DNA from: Asterias amurensis
Lineage: Eukaryota > Echinodermata > Asteroidea > Forcipulatida > Asteriidae
Assembly: GCF_032118995.1 (NCBI RefSeq)
Contig: NC_092665.1
Location: 7,187,501-7,251,500 of the forward strand
Length of the DNA: 64,000 bases
Reading direction: 5' to 3'
Below, one piece after another: positions 1 through 11,720 of the stretch. Within the stretch, counting starts at the first letter, position 1. Each line of letters begins with the position of its first letter. Under the pieces are notes generated by a model. The model made no database searches, was not told the origin of the DNA, and saw only the letters and a program-made list of their open reading frames with translations. The translations under genes and the position numbers were made by a program.

Positions 1-875
1 AGGAGTCCAGGTTCTAAGTTGATCTGTAGGACAAAATGTAACGCACTTGCAACTTTAAATTAAGATGAAAAGAGAGTATAAAGATTATGTTATTTATACT
101 TCCAGAATAGTGTAATTAAGAAACAGATGCAACCTACAACTAACACAGAAATGCATTGCATTTTAAAATAAATATGAAGGTACAAATAAGATTAACAGAA
201 AATTCACTACAGAAACTTGATCAAAACCGAAACAACACTTTATATGAAACCTAATTTGGTGATTTAAATAACTGCTGGGTGTGGATGTAACATCCGGTGA
301 GGGGCTTGGTCTTTCAACATCCTAGCCTGAGCCATTACTGATGACCACCCCCTCCCCATTCTATCATCTTGAAAACTATGTCAACACAAATGATTATCTT
401 ACCAACTCAGCTCTGGATAGTCTTGGAAACCTGTAATCTCTGAAAAATAAATTCAAATAATAACTTTTTAATAAGTAATAATTATGCTCAGCCTGAGTAC
501 TGTTTGAGATTCATCATGGATGAATCACATTGACTCTTTAGTCTTATATTATTATATTTAGAGGTAAGGAGATAACAAGGTGGAAGGAAGTTTTTGAACA
601 ACATGTTGAGAGTTGACAAAGTATGCCCTACATGGTAACCATGGGCGCCGCCATCTTGAACTATTGTTTACTTTTTTTCCGCTTTCGGCATCTGTCATGT
701 TTGTACATTTTTGTTGTTTTAAAATAAATTCATTATTATTATTTTGTGACTGACCTTGAACGAAATAAAACCATGCTAAATAAAACCAAGTAAGAAAAGG
801 ACAGCACATATTAAATAATGCCTACGATTTTTGAAAGGAAAACTAGGATAGGACTTGGAGAAGCTCAACTTGACT

Positions 876-940
876 AGCCCCATAAATCGGTCCAATCCAC
901 TCCGTATCCTTTATAGTGGATTGGACCGATTTATGGGGCT
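876..940. repeat. Perfect-arm hairpin
   Basis: AGCCCCATAAATCGGTCCAA and onward is followed, after a 12-base loop, by its reverse complement ending GGATTTATGGGGCT-like (GATTTATGGGGCT). Probably the remains of a foldback element. The rest of 1-1190 shows no gene. Confidence 0.7.
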
Positions 941-1194
941 AAATTTGACATGACTTGACTTACGTGTGTTATTTGTGTACACTGCATCAACAACAAGGAA
1001 CACACAGCTGTCGTAACGTACGTACTCAACACTAAACATTTTATAATACTACCACAGGGAAAGTCGTGTACTGTCGACAGCGGTGTTTATTACTGAGCTA
1101 CTCTGTAGTGGTTTTTCTGCCAATAGCGTTATTTCTACCTCCATGGTTAAACTTAGAACAAAAAGTAACATTCGTAGGCCTGTACATATGGGCG

Positions 1195-1960
1195 GCCAAA
1201 AGGGCCAAAAGCTAAATAAAATAAAAACTAACTATATTTTTGAAAACTAACATAAAAAACGAAAATTAAAGAACAATTACAATTAATTAAAGATAAACAA
1301 TAATACCAATAATAAACAAACGAAATTTATGTGTAAATCGTAAATACAGAGCACCAAAAGTTTAAAATGAACAAAATAATAATAAAATAAAAAACAGCAT
1401 ATTGTTAATTTAGAATATAAAGGGAAAAGATGAACAATTAGTCAAAACTTGAAATAATATGAAAAAATATTAATCCACTAGAAAAAAAATATTACACTAA
1501 ATATAAAAAAAGGTAATAATAAAAACATGTTTGTCCCTTTAAAAATAAATACACGAAATGTTTGTAAATTAACAGTAAAAGAAAACTATAAAAAAAATAA
1601 TCCATTAGAAAAAAATGACACTAAATTATAAAAAATCATTAATAATAAAAGAAATGTTTGTCCCTTAAAAATAATTACACGAAATGTTTTTAAATTAACA
1701 AGAAAAAAAACTATCCAAAAAAATAATCCATAAGAAAAAATTCACTAAATAAAAAAAAAAAAGTTAGTTATAAAAATTGTTTGCCCTGAAAAATAATTAT
1801 ACGAAATGTTTTAAATAAAAATTAAAAAAATTTCCTTAAAAAAAATTACACTTCATATATTTTTTTAATTCTTACCTAAAAACCACCAACGTAAACTAAA
1901 ATTGCACAAGCTACGTTAAAAAAAAAAAAAAAAAAAAAACTAAAGACAAATTGTGTAAAG
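1195..1960. repeat. A-rich low-complexity tract with about 127-base tandem units
   Basis: AATCCAYWAGAAAAA recurs at about 1471, 1599 and 1725, each followed by TGTTTGTCCCT-like and ACACGAAATGTTT blocks, showing a degenerate tandem minisatellite in an extremely A-rich stretch that ends in a poly-A run at 1919-1938. No coding potential. Confidence 0.6.
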
Positions 1961-2000
1961 GACAAATTTTGTAAAGGACAAATTTTGTAAAGGACAAATT
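1943..2000. repeat. 17-base tandem repeat
   Basis: GTAAAGGACAAATTTT-type units repeat about three and a half times. Confidence 0.7.
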
Positions 2001-2589
2001 AATTTCAGAATCAACGAACAAAAGTTTTTACGAACTGACCATAAATGAACAAAGAGGGCGCGGATGATGGCGAGTCGCGAATTTTTCTCTGTTAGTGGTT
2101 TTTTTTATAGGCCAAGATTTTCCCATTGGCTGCAAAAAGCGAATTTTTCATCGTACATCACTTCTCGCCGGGCCAGTGTTCCCCTATTATTAAAGCTATT
2201 ATTTGCTCTATGGTCTCAGATGCTGGCCATGCAATTGCAAGACGACTTAAAACTAAAAAGTTAAAAACTATTGGTGTACGTGTATAAGACCATATTGAGC
2301 ATTGCCATAAGCAGCTGAAAGCTGGCCTACTCCGACTGGTGGCTTACGATCAGGGATATAACATGGAAATAAAATAAAGTCAGTGATACAATTTGCTATG
2401 AAAACCAAATGAAGAGAAATTGTGGACTTATATGGCTGGTGCCCGACTAAATTTGTTGATAATGAAGAAATTTTGTAGGCAGTATTTTGCTAACAAATGA
2501 AGGTGGGCCCTGTTAGTATTCACAGTAAAAGATTTTTTAATCTTGGGGGAAGGGAATCTTGAGGGATTCGAAAGTGTCCATAGACCTTT

Positions 2590-2940
2590 TTGAGATCGTT
2601 TTTTGAAACGTAAGTGATGCTGCAAATCTTTAAACGTGAGCCTATCAACTCGGATTGAACGCGTACCTTTTGATATTGTAGCGTAACTTGGAACCTAAAT
2701 GTGTCTTGGAATGTAAAGCATAGCTGCGTGCTTGGAACGTAACCATATCTTTTGGAACGTAAGCATATCTTGGAACGTAAGCGTAGCTGTCTTGGAAAGT
2801 AAACGTAGCTGCATATGGAACGTAAGCGTAGCTTGACTCGGGCTATGTACACCGTTTTCATATTATAGCGTAACTTGAAGGAAAGTAAGCGTATCTTGAA
2901 ACCTAAGCGTATCTGAGTAGCTGCGTAGCTTGGAACAACC
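2590..2940. repeat. Degenerate TTGGAACGTAAGCGTA tandem repeat
   Basis: The motif CTTGGAACGTAAGCGTAGCT and variants recur at 15-40-base spacing. Minus-strand reading frames crossing it are by-products of the repeat. Confidence 0.65.
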
Positions 2941-2999
2941 ATTGTTGTAAGGTTGGAGACTTTTTGTTAAGTTGAAACACATGAGCAACTGTAGATCTG

Positions 3000-3243
3000 G
3001 GGCCAATTTCATAGAGCTGCTTAAGCAAAAAATTTGCTTAAGCACGAAAATAGCTCGCTTATTTTACACAGGTTACTGACAAAAATTTCATGCCATATAC
3101 ATTACTTTTGACTGGTATTTAGCTGTTGTTTGCTTAGCATAACAATTCAGTTGAGTCTTGGCCGTTAGTCTGATTTTACTGAGCAAGGAACTTTTGGCTT
3201 AAGCAAAATTTTTTGCTTAAGCAGCTCTATGAAATTGGGCCCT
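3000..3243. mobile_element. Foldback MITE, GCTTAAGC type
   Basis: Terminal inverted repeats CCAATTTCATAGAGCTGCTT at the left and AAGCAGCTCTATGAAATTGG at the right. Non-autonomous; no coding sequence. Confidence 0.75.
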
Positions 3244-3500
3244 GGGCCCAATTTCATGGCTCTGCTTACCGCCGAATTCTGCACTTACGATCTCGATTCC
3301 CCGCTTACTTGCAAGCTCCGAATTTCTGCGCTTATAGCCTTGTAAGCATAGAATGCCTAGTAACGTGGAGTACGCATGCGTAGAAGCCAAAATTCGCTGC
3401 TAACCCGTGAAATAGGCTTGCCGTAAGCACAGAATTCCCTGCTTCCGCAAGCGCCGATTCTGTGCTTACAGTAAGCAGAGCCATGAAATTGGGTCCTGGT
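3244..3500. mobile_element. Foldback MITE, GCTCTGCTTACCG type
   Basis: GGGCCCAATTTCATGGCTCT at the left matches AGAGCCATGAAATTGGGTCC at the right in inverted orientation. It lies directly beside the preceding MITE and shares its outer ten bases, so the two are probably related. Confidence 0.7.
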
Positions 3501-3894
3501 TGTGTGACATACAATGGGCTTACTCAAGCATAATATTAAAAGCATGAGTGTAGACTTGTACAAGTCCTTCGTAAGTATTATCACAACACCATAGGAACGT
3601 AGTCGTAACCATATCTTTTGGAACAACTCATGGGAAATTGCGGACTTTGATTGCTTAGTCGAGTCGCGCCTTCTGCTTTTCAACCCATTTGGTTTATAGT
3701 GCGACTAAAGCTACGTACTATGAAAGTGTCGCGATCAAATTCCCCTTGGTTAACTCATGGTTATAACCACTTCTGTCGCTCATGATTACCAGACTAAAAC
3801 ACCAGACATAAGTGACACAATCTTTAAATCTTTTCAGCACGAGTTTTACTTAATTGCACCTTCCATAGACCCTAAATGCTCAACGTGAAGTGCA

Positions 3895-4362
3895 CATGGG
3901 CACAAACTAAAAGCCCCGCTAACCTGTGAAAATGCTTGACAAAAGCATATAATTTCGTATTTTCCAAAGCGTTGATTCTTTGCTTACGGTGAGCACCTGC
4001 TAACGCGTAGAGTACGAATGCACACGTGCCGAAATTCCCCACTATCTTGTTAACATGCTTGAATGGCATAAGCGCAGAACAGACCCTTCCCATGAAATAT
4101 GTAAATTGCACGTAGCGCGTGCGCACTAACGTTTTGATTGGCAAACTGAGGGATCGCGCTGTTTTGTACACGGCTAATGGGTGCGTGACGGAGACGTGAT
4201 TGCGTGTCTGCTTATAGTGCACAACTCTATGGCGTTTGCCAACCAACAGGGTCTGTACGCATGCGTGAATGTAATTAGCATATTTCATGGGAAGGGTCCA
4301 TTCCCTGCTTCCACAACAAGCGTCGATACGCACAGTAAACAGAGCCATGAAATTGGGGGCTC
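3895..4362. mobile_element. Third foldback MITE interrupted by another MITE
   Basis: Left and right parts resemble 3244-3500, including AACAGAGCCATGAAATTGGG at 4337-4356. They are interrupted by the ACCCTTCCCATGAAATATG element at 4083-4300. The uninterrupted form at 3420-3450 (CAGAATTCCCTGCTTCC) shows the insertion point. Confidence 0.65.
4083..4300. mobile_element. MITE with GACCCTTCCCATGAAATATG ends
   Basis: Inverted ends GACCCTTCCCATGAAATATG and CATATTTCATGGGAAGGGTC. Two more copies lie at 18429-18646 and 18669-18897. No coding capacity; reading frames through it are spurious. Confidence 0.8.
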
Positions 4363-4737
4363 CATACAGGCTGGGCTGTGTGTACTTTAAAAAAAAAAAA
4401 AACATTCCTGGGGAATTCCCGAATTTACAAGAGCTTTTCTTTCTTGCAGGTACACACATTTATTGCACCACCATACATGGACTGTACATGAACATGCACA
4501 CCTACCCATGTAAAATAAAAGTTTTTATTTTATTTTAATTATGGCTCCATGAAATCACATGTTTCAACCCATAGAGCTATTCTAATAACATGATAAAAGC
4601 TTTAATAATAGGGGAACACTGGCCCGGCGAAAAGTGATATACGATGAATGATGCTGTCTTGCAGCCAATGGGAAAATCTTGGACAAAGTCTTGGCCTTTC
4701 ATTATGTGAGCACGCTTTAAAAAAATGCAAAAAAAAA

Positions 4738-4795
4738 TGATTAACTGTTTAAATTGAGTAACTGTTTAAATTGATTAACTGTTTAAAATGATTAA
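4738..4795. repeat. 20-base tandem repeat at the array-unit boundary
   Basis: GATTAACTGTTTAAATTGA-like units repeat about three times, ending exactly where homology to unit B begins (4797). Confidence 0.7.
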
Positions 4796-4961
4796 CTATC
4801 GAATGCTTCCAGCTACCTGTTTCATTGCCGGTCAGTTTGTGAGATACTTTGACTCAAAAACCAAAATAACCCATGATATTGATGAGGGTGGCGAATAATC
4901 AAACGGTACATTCAGAACAGTGAACGCAAACACTGGTTTGTGTCAATGTTGCAGATTGTAC

Positions 4962-7755
4962 CTGTGTATCCTGTCCGAGTGTTATGAGTTGCTGAGCGAT
5001 GTCAATGCAACCAATGTCAGTTTCCTTCTGCGGTATATCAGAGTCACACTCCCAGTCTCGATGGGGCGAATGTGCGTAAAGTGCGGCAGGGGTAGCGTGT
5101 GTCACACGGGCAGTGCTGACGAATCCCGTTGCCTTGCCTTTAGAAAGCACACAAAGCAACGAAAACCTAAGTAAATAACTAGCATTTATTAGCTATATAT
5201 TCGATCGATACAATTTCAAGAACACAAGACTAAAATTATTACAAAACACTTTACAACAAATCAATGATAGTAAATCATATTTATTATACACACATTGACT
5301 GGCAATGAGGTAATTGTACGTTTACCCCCGAGGGACTTTGAGTGACCAGAAGAGGGAGCTATTTCCCGAGGCTGAAAGCCAAGGGAATAGACGTACACTA
5401 GTTACCGAATTGTGCCAGTCAATATTGTGTATTATTATACAGCTCGGTCTTAATGTGAAATAAGAACAACACGTGGAAAAGAAAGGAAGTTTTGTAGTTG
5501 CTGTTCACGGTTCAAGTCAAGAGAGGGCGCTGTAACCGGGCACTATTTTCAAAGAGCTAGTTCCCGCAAGCACATGCGCCCGATCACTAGACTGAGCTCA
5601 CCCCACGAGACCGTGTTCAGCCAACCAGAAAAGGCAAGAGGTGTGTTATAAAACATTATATGAATATGTTGACGTTCTTTTAAACTTACCAGACTTTTGA
5701 CCAGATATCATAACAGACTCCACAGTAGCATTGAGACTAGATTTACAATCTCCTTTAATAGCAGAATCGTCTAGCCCTATCACTGCTGTCTTGGTTTTAA
5801 CACCACTAAAATAAGCAGTAGCCGTACCAGCCGAGTCCGGTACTTGCCTATCGGTATTGTAGGTCTAGAGGATGAAAGAGTGCAGGAAATATTCTCAGAC
5901 TAAATGCTCCGTATGTTTGACCACGTGGGGCGCACTCAATATAGTGGGTGCGTTCGTTTAGCTTCCCTGGGTCGACCCCGATCTGCCCCGGTACGTTCGA
6001 ATAGCTTTGACTGGGCTCACCCGGGTCAGCCCCCCCCCCCCCCCCCCCCCCAGTGTCCTGCTTGTGGAGTGGGTCACTTGGGGTGACCTGAGGTGCATGC
6101 CATCACCACGAGAGGGCGAGTGTGTTCGTTCGATTAGCTCTTGTCAGGGGTTCACCCGAGTGAGCACCACGGGGTCAACCCAGGGAAGCTTATACCGGGC
6201 ACACCCACTATTTGTATCACTTCTGGGCACTATTTCCCCGGTCAGGTTCTTGCTTTTCAGAACCAGTGATTTCATTGGATAATAGTGCAGTGAGTTCAGC
6301 ATTCTGTTTCCGTGTTTTGATTGGTCCGAGGTGATGTTTGGCATTTGTACTAGCGGTCATCTGCATATGAATCTAGGTGAAAGGTGAAGATGGACAAGGA
6401 TTGACCTACGCTAGAGGCAACTCTCTGGCGTTATCATTCACGAGCCTCGAAGTGTGACGTCAGATGTTCAGGTTATAGGGATATACTAGCCTGAACATCT
6501 GACGTCACACTTCTAGGCTCGTGAATAACGCCAAAGAGTAACCTCTCGCCTCTGGTCAATCCCCGTCACCAATCCCCGTCAATCCCCGTCACCAATCCCC
6601 GTCAATCCCGTTCCACGATTCGTCCTGTACAGTTTTGATCAACGTTCTTCCAATTGTTGTGCCGTTAATGTTGCTTGAGAGACGGGTTGTAATGGCTCCT
6701 TTAATGGTTTTATTTTAATTTGGTTTATGTGATTGTAATGTGGTGGCTATGTTTTCCAGTCTTTAATAACTGTTTGGGGATGAATGAATAAACCCCGTGA
6801 TACAAATATGTTTGATAGCGCCCTCATTCGGTCAAAAGTACGGCGCATTTCTGTTTGAATGTCCAAATCAAAGTACAGGGCTGCGTATTGGCGGTCGTAC
6901 CAATAGATGTTTCAGTCATTGTCCAGTGATTATCCAATGTCCAATTCAACCGCCAAAAACTCACCCATGGCTTGCTTAAAGTCAGCGGCAAAATAATCTG
7001 CAGTAATTGTGCAAAATGACACTCCCACAATATACCTGCATTGGTGCAAACTAATTCTCTTAAAAACACCACAACCGGCAACTTTCCGCACAATAGTTAA
7101 ACAATATTATTGAAATCATAAATAACATTTGTTTTTACTTTACCGTGACATGACTTGGCTTGTTTCGATGCGGTACCATTATGAGAGTGTGGGCTTCGAC
7201 GAGTGCAATTTGTTTGCAAGAACATTCCACGATTACTAGTGAGTTACTCCTGCATTGCAGTTTAAAAAGAAGTAGTAAGGGCGTTTCAAGTATTTAAACC
7301 AGTGGGTGGATTTCACAAGAGCTAGGACTAGTCTTATCTCGACTTAGGACGAGTGACTCGTCCTAACTTTGGACTACCCATACGTTTTTAATATCTCCTA
7401 GGACTAGTCCTAACTCTTTGTGAAATCGACCCCAGACCTGCTTTAAGTGGGGAGGTTTTTTAAACGGTGAAGATCTCCTGCAGTAGTTGTTTCAGTGTGT
7501 AGGCTCGAGACGTAATAATTATTGTTACCTTTGACAAAGCTACACTAGGGAACTTATCCCATTCGAGGTCTGTTTCTTCCCCGTGATCTCCTTCCAGTTG
7601 CCCCTTGAGAATCCTCGCAGCCGTCACGGTTGTTATACCAATCCCATCTCCGACGAAAAACACCACGTTCTTAGCTTTATTCGTGTTGAGTGTTTGCTCT
7701 CTGGTAATAGCTTTCTGCAATCTGTCGTTAGCCAGGTCATTCCAGTACTTCGCAC
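4962..7755 (-). CDS. Alkaline phosphatase ALP-1, 5'-half exons (partial gene)
   Basis: Three consecutive exons of a metazoan alkaline phosphatase, a zinc/magnesium phosphomonoesterase normally tethered to the outer cell surface by a GPI anchor. Exons in transcription order are 7755-7529, 5864-5690 and 5137-4962. All joins are GT-AG and keep one frame (phases 0 and 1). The first carries KNVVFFVGDGIG with the metal-binding Asp and ARILKGQL; the second carries PDSAGTATAY with the nucleophile Ser; the third carries TRVTHATPAA- and HRDW-type motifs (here TARVTHATP and PHRDW) for metal and phosphate binding. The cysteine pair expected in vertebrate ALPs is present (KGDC and GCIDIA). Later exons, beginning with the VIMGGGR motif, are absent to the left and must lie outside the window. 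The signal-peptide exon, expected right of 7755 and ending in phase 1, was not found. Oddities: GDGIG replaces the usual GDGMG, and AYFSG replaces AYLCG. No frame break is visible in these exons. Family assignment is firm; whether the full gene works is unknown. Confidence 0.93.
5690..5864 (-). CDS. Catalytic-serine exon of ALP-1
   Basis: This 175-base exon starts after a CTCTAG acceptor and ends at a GTAAGT donor. It encodes TYNTDRQVPDSAGTATAY and continues to ISGQKS. The Ser of D-S-A is the phosphorylated nucleophile of the ALP superfamily. It enters in phase 0 from the upstream exon and leaves in phase 1, matching the next exon, which begins with GC to complete a Gly codon. The exon has no counterpart in the paralogous block around 33279-33286, so it is the key difference between ALP-1 and ALP-2. 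Confidence 0.93.
5942..6210. mobile_element. MITE with TAGTGGGTGCGTTCG ends in an ALP-1 intron
   Basis: The left end TAGTGGGTGCGTTCGTTTAG and TTCCCTGGGTCGACCCC are mirrored on the right by GGGGTCAACCCAGGGAAGCT and CACCCACTA. A poly-C run lies at 6030-6050. Related copies at 19712-20011 and 20769-21012. Confidence 0.7.
6427..6532. repeat. Palindrome GGCGTTATYATTCACGAGCC, unit A
   Basis: Arms GGCGTTATCATTCACGAGCC and GGCTCGTGAATAACGCC surround TGACGTCAGATGTTCAGG and its complement. Second copy at 33500-33608 in unit B. Confidence 0.7.
6558..6613. repeat. AATCCCCGTC(ACC) minisatellite, unit A
   Basis: Units AATCCCCGTCACC and AATCCCCGTC alternate about twice. The same array in unit B (33635-33762) has roughly twelve units. 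Confidence 0.8.
7312..7434. mobile_element. Hairpin MITE GGATTTCACAAGAG...
   Basis: GGTGGATTTCACAAGAGCTA at the left is mirrored by TCTTTGTGAAATCGACCCC at the right, with internal GGACTAGTC and GACGAGT palindromes. Second copy at 34475-34612. Confidence 0.7.
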
Positions 7756-9807
7756 CTACAACGATTTTATACAAACACTTTAAACACTACTCGAAGACAA
7801 TCAGAATAGTTTCGTCTTCTTAGAACTCGAAGATCATTACTGCAATTTGTTTGGGTTTCGTGATTTAGCTTTTGCATATTTTGAAACTCCTTGTAAATAG
7901 GATAAATTGGTCAAGAGTACTCTTAAAAATTAATGATTGCTGGCAAAGAGAAACTTTCATTTATTAAATAAAATATCCATTTTGATTACGGGGGTATTCA
8001 TTTTCATTATTGACCTTTTGATCGCTATACGGATATCTATATTGGCCTATTAGTTATAAACCTTATTGTTATATTAAGACAGCGATACATGCATAGACAA
8101 TACCGGGTATTTTGTTATGAGATTAAGGTGTGTTCTTTCTCGACCCTCATCTTCTGTGTTTTTCGTTAAAAAAGAATCGGCTGTAATATTTGTTGTGTTC
8201 GTACGTCGTTAAATTATCAATAAAAGACAATGGAACAGGGCACATTGCGTCAAAAACTCGGGTTCTATTCACGTGATGACAACACGCAAAACAACAGAGC
8301 TCTCGTACAACCAGATCTCGCGTGAAACAATGTGATCACTAAGTCTGCATACATTATCATATTCAACTTTGATCCGTTGAAAAGTCAAATGGGGCTCTAC
8401 TCTATTCAAGCGAGAGCCACTATATGCCTACTTGCTTTGTGGTAGCACATTGCCTCCTGCAGTCAGCATATAGATCCAAATTAACCATCTTAAATCCAAC
8501 ATGTTGAAATCAAAGTAAAAAAATCAGAGTTAATGAAACAGTGTATACCGATCGTCACTGTTTGTATCCGACTGAGGTCATAGTCAGTTTGAATTACAGA
8601 CTTCATAACTATAGAACAGCAATAACTTATCATTTCATTCATTCTTTGGCTTTTGAACCTTGGAAATAAATTATCGGTTCTTGAACTTTAATTTCATATT
8701 TCAAATGGCCATTATCTATATCGGTACTTGTACTATATCATCAACTTCACATCTGTATTTTTTAATACCAATTAATCTACTGTGAAGTTTTACAAAAAAT
8801 GGGACTCCTTCAAAGTATTGTGCCGAGGTTAACTCTGCATTTTACTAAAGTGGTAAACTATGTCGGTCAATTTTATACTTTGTTTTGCTGTAACGGTTTT
8901 TCAGCATAATTGTATGAGGAGTTGTAATAAGATCTGTTTAAACAAAAATCACCTCGAAAAACTAATAGTTACGAAAGCCCTCCACAAAAAAAAACGATGT
9001 TTAAATCTGTGATAACGGCTTGATTCGTCATAATGGGTTCACCAACGCCTCCCCTCCCATCCCTACCCCACCCCTCCCCGCGTAAATAGCGGATGGCGTA
9101 TCAGCGTTACAAATCCTTAACGATTGAATGTGCATATAATCTAATTACATACACGTTTTGATGATTCCGTAATGATGGACTGTAAATTGTGATAACCGAA
9201 TCAAAATATCTTGGCGTTTTTTTTTAGCACTATTCGAAATAGTTGATCCTCAATGATACACGTTCTTAATAAATTGTAGGCCTCTCATTGACATGCATGG
9301 AGTATTTATTAAATTACTGGGCCCTCGACTTCTTCAATGCTATTTATTTATTCAACAATCTTCTCCTGCATTTACAGATATTTGTTTGTTCATAGCAATA
9401 AGTAAAACAATGGAACAAGGGAGTGGTACGATGTATTAAGCGTCTGTCTAAAATCAACAGTATCTTAGGCCCCGTTCCCACTGGACCCCGCGTTAATTTG
9501 GCCGTAAACAAAAGACTAAGCCGAAGGCAGGCCGGGTCCTTCATCTACGACCACGACCCCGCCAGTTTGAAACGAATGTTCAAGACTATGACTTAGCACA
9601 GTTTATTCTTACTAATATAGCAAAGCCAATTTCGGTTTACATGAATAGGCCCAAAACAATTGGAATGGACTTGTAAGTTCAAACTTGTGTTAAATAAATC
9701 CTGATCAAAATTTGTATAAATCTCTCATAATATGCATTTGCAACTTGTCTGTACTCTGAATGTAGCTGGGGGCATATGTGTGTAAACACCTTTTGTAATA
9801 TTGTCAA
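7756..9807. other. 5' flank or first intron of ALP-1, no gene found
   Basis: Expected to hold the ALP-1 signal-peptide exon. I searched both strands by eye and found no convincing ATG plus hydrophobic stretch plus phase-1 donor conserved with 34915-37442. A stretch with CCCCGTTCCCACTGGACCCC at 9473 looks like a transposon end. Confidence 0.5.
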
Positions 9808-10154
9808 AGACCAGTGTTCACTCTTGCCGTATCTCAACTATGCATAAAATAACAAACCTGTGAAAATTAGAGCTCAATTGGTCGTCGAAGTTGCGAGATA
9901 ATAATGAAAGAAAAAACACCCTTGTCACACGAAGTTGTGTGCTTTCAGATGCTTGATTTCGAGACCCTCAAAATCCAATTCTGAGGTCTCGAAACCAAAT
10001 TCGTGGAAAGATACTTTTCTCGAAAACTACGTTTCTTCAGAGGGAGTCGTTTCTCACAGTCTTTCATACTGCCAACAGCTCCCCATTACTCGTTATCAAG
10101 TAAGGTTTTATGCTAATTTGAGTAGTTAACCAATAGTGTACACTGCCTTTAAGC
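9808..10154. mobile_element. Abundant asteroid-type inverted-repeat element, copy 1
   Basis: Carries the hallmark blocks CAAACCTGTGAAAATTAGAG, GGTCGTCGAAGTTGCGAGAT, TTCAGAGGGAGTCGTTTCTC and the end CCAATAGTGTACACTGCCTT. From memory this is a very high-copy sea star repeat. The family name is not certain. Confidence 0.7.
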
Positions 10155-10224
10155 ACATTTTGACGATTTTGAGATTTTCAATATATGAACGAGTCCTTTA
10201 TGTCAAAGAAGTTGCCAAAAATGG

Positions 10225-10852
10225 GGACAGAATCTCCGGGGACAGATTTCCATGAGACACCGGCCCAAGGCGGAATCCTGCCATACGTGTTTTTTAAAAC
10301 AATCAAAATTACTTCAATCTCATCCAAAAGTTAATTTGATTGTTTTTGATTTTTGTGGTTTATATTGATTGTTTCTGCTCCATTGAATATTCTTGTTTCC
10401 CAAAAGCATTTGTGCGTTTCGGTGGTAGTAGACTCTGAGAAAACAAAGAATACAATTGAAACTCAGTTTAAAAATACCCTTTAAGGGCAAAGGCAGGACA
10501 CATTAATAGGTAACTTTCAACCACTAGGGAGTCTTTTCACTTGGTGTATCTCAACATATTCTTAAATTAACAAACCCGTGAACAATAATTTGAGCTCAAT
10601 TGGTCGTCGAAATTGCGAGAGAAAAATGGGAAAATCACCCCCGTCGCACAAGTTGTGTGCTTTCAGATGCCTTCAGTTTGAGACCTTTAACAACTCGAAA
10701 ATACTTCTTTCTCAAAAACTAGGTTTCTTCAGAGAGAGCCGTTTCTCACAATGTTTTGTACTATTAACATCTCTCCATTGCTCATTACCAAGTAAGTCTT
10801 TATGCTAGCAATTCTGTTGAGTATTTACCTATGGTGTCCAGTGCCTTTAATG
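10225..10852. repeat. C1q upstream 600-base segment, copy A (with asteroid-type repeat 2)
   Basis: Starts GGGGACAGAATCTCCGGGGA, carries GCGTTTCGGTGGTAGTAGAC (10413) and ends with an asteroid-type repeat. A related version lies downstream of the same gene at 22238-22830, so each C1q is flanked by direct repeats. Confidence 0.8.
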
Positions 10853-11187
10853 TTGCTCTGTTGGTGGCGCACTCTACTATAAATACATTGTCATTGCATT
10901 TCGATTTCGGAAAAAAACACACTGAGTTAGTGTTAGTAAACATATACTTCAAAAGAGTGGAAGCACGAAAGAGATCCATCTGAACAGTATATATATTGCG
11001 TACGCAGTTCTTTCTTTGATAATAAACTTGCACTTTAACTCACAATCATCAGGGAAATACATCAATTGAGCGGAAATAGAAGGAAAACGGCCAGGAACTT
11101 CAGGAAGCAATCACACAGTGCAACCCAGTAGGGCGGATATACATGTAAAAACACCATACCATTAAAGCGTGTACAAATTGATCTCCA

Positions 11188-11642
11188 TTGGTAACATACA
11201 GCCTCATCCAAACCAGTGATAGAGTAAGTCACTGCTTTCAATCAGTGACTTTACCACATACACAATGTAGTGTAGAGTTTTACACCATTGGTATCCATTC
11301 AACATACAGTATCATTCAAACCAATGATAGAGTAAGTCACTGTCATAAATCAGTGACTTTTACACGGTATTGACGCACAATTGTAACATACAGCCTCATC
11401 CAAACCAATGATAGAGTAAGTCACTGCTTTCAATCAGTGACTTTACCACATACACAATGTAGTGTAGAGTTTTACACCATTGGTATCCATTCAACATACA
11501 GTATCATTCAAACCAATGGTAGAGTAAGTCACTGTCATAAATCAGTGACTTTAACACGGTATTGATCCACAATTGTAACATACAGCCTCGTCCAAACCAA
11601 TGGTAGAGTAAGTCACTGCATTCAATCAGTGACTTTAACACG
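11188..11642 (+). promoter_or_regulatory. Inverted-motif tandem array upstream of C1q-1
   Basis: About 95-190-base units repeat the motif AGTCACTG, eight spacer bases, CAGTGACT five times, each preceded by AACATACAGYMTC and CAAACCA. The array ends about 90 bases before the TATTTAAA box. The arrangement recurs upstream of both other C1q genes. A protein-binding array is an inference; it could simply be a satellite carried along by duplication. Confidence 0.6.
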
Positions 11643-11720
11643 TATCTATGATTGGCTGCTTATCGAATGTCAATCAAACATCAAAGTAGACTGATGAGCA
11701 CTTCAATGAAAATACAGCAG

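Noticed and set aside
3872-4459. 195-residue minus-strand open frame
   Set aside because: It runs through two nested inverted-repeat elements; composition follows the repeats, and no domain or splice structure is seen.
6030-6050. Poly-C run (and poly-G near 23645) as a regulatory element
   Set aside because: Lies inside a MITE or simple repeat; length may be a sequencing or assembly approximation.
11190-11640. CRISPR-like regularly spaced repeats
   Set aside because: Units are imperfect tandem copies without unique spacers, in a eukaryotic promoter context.
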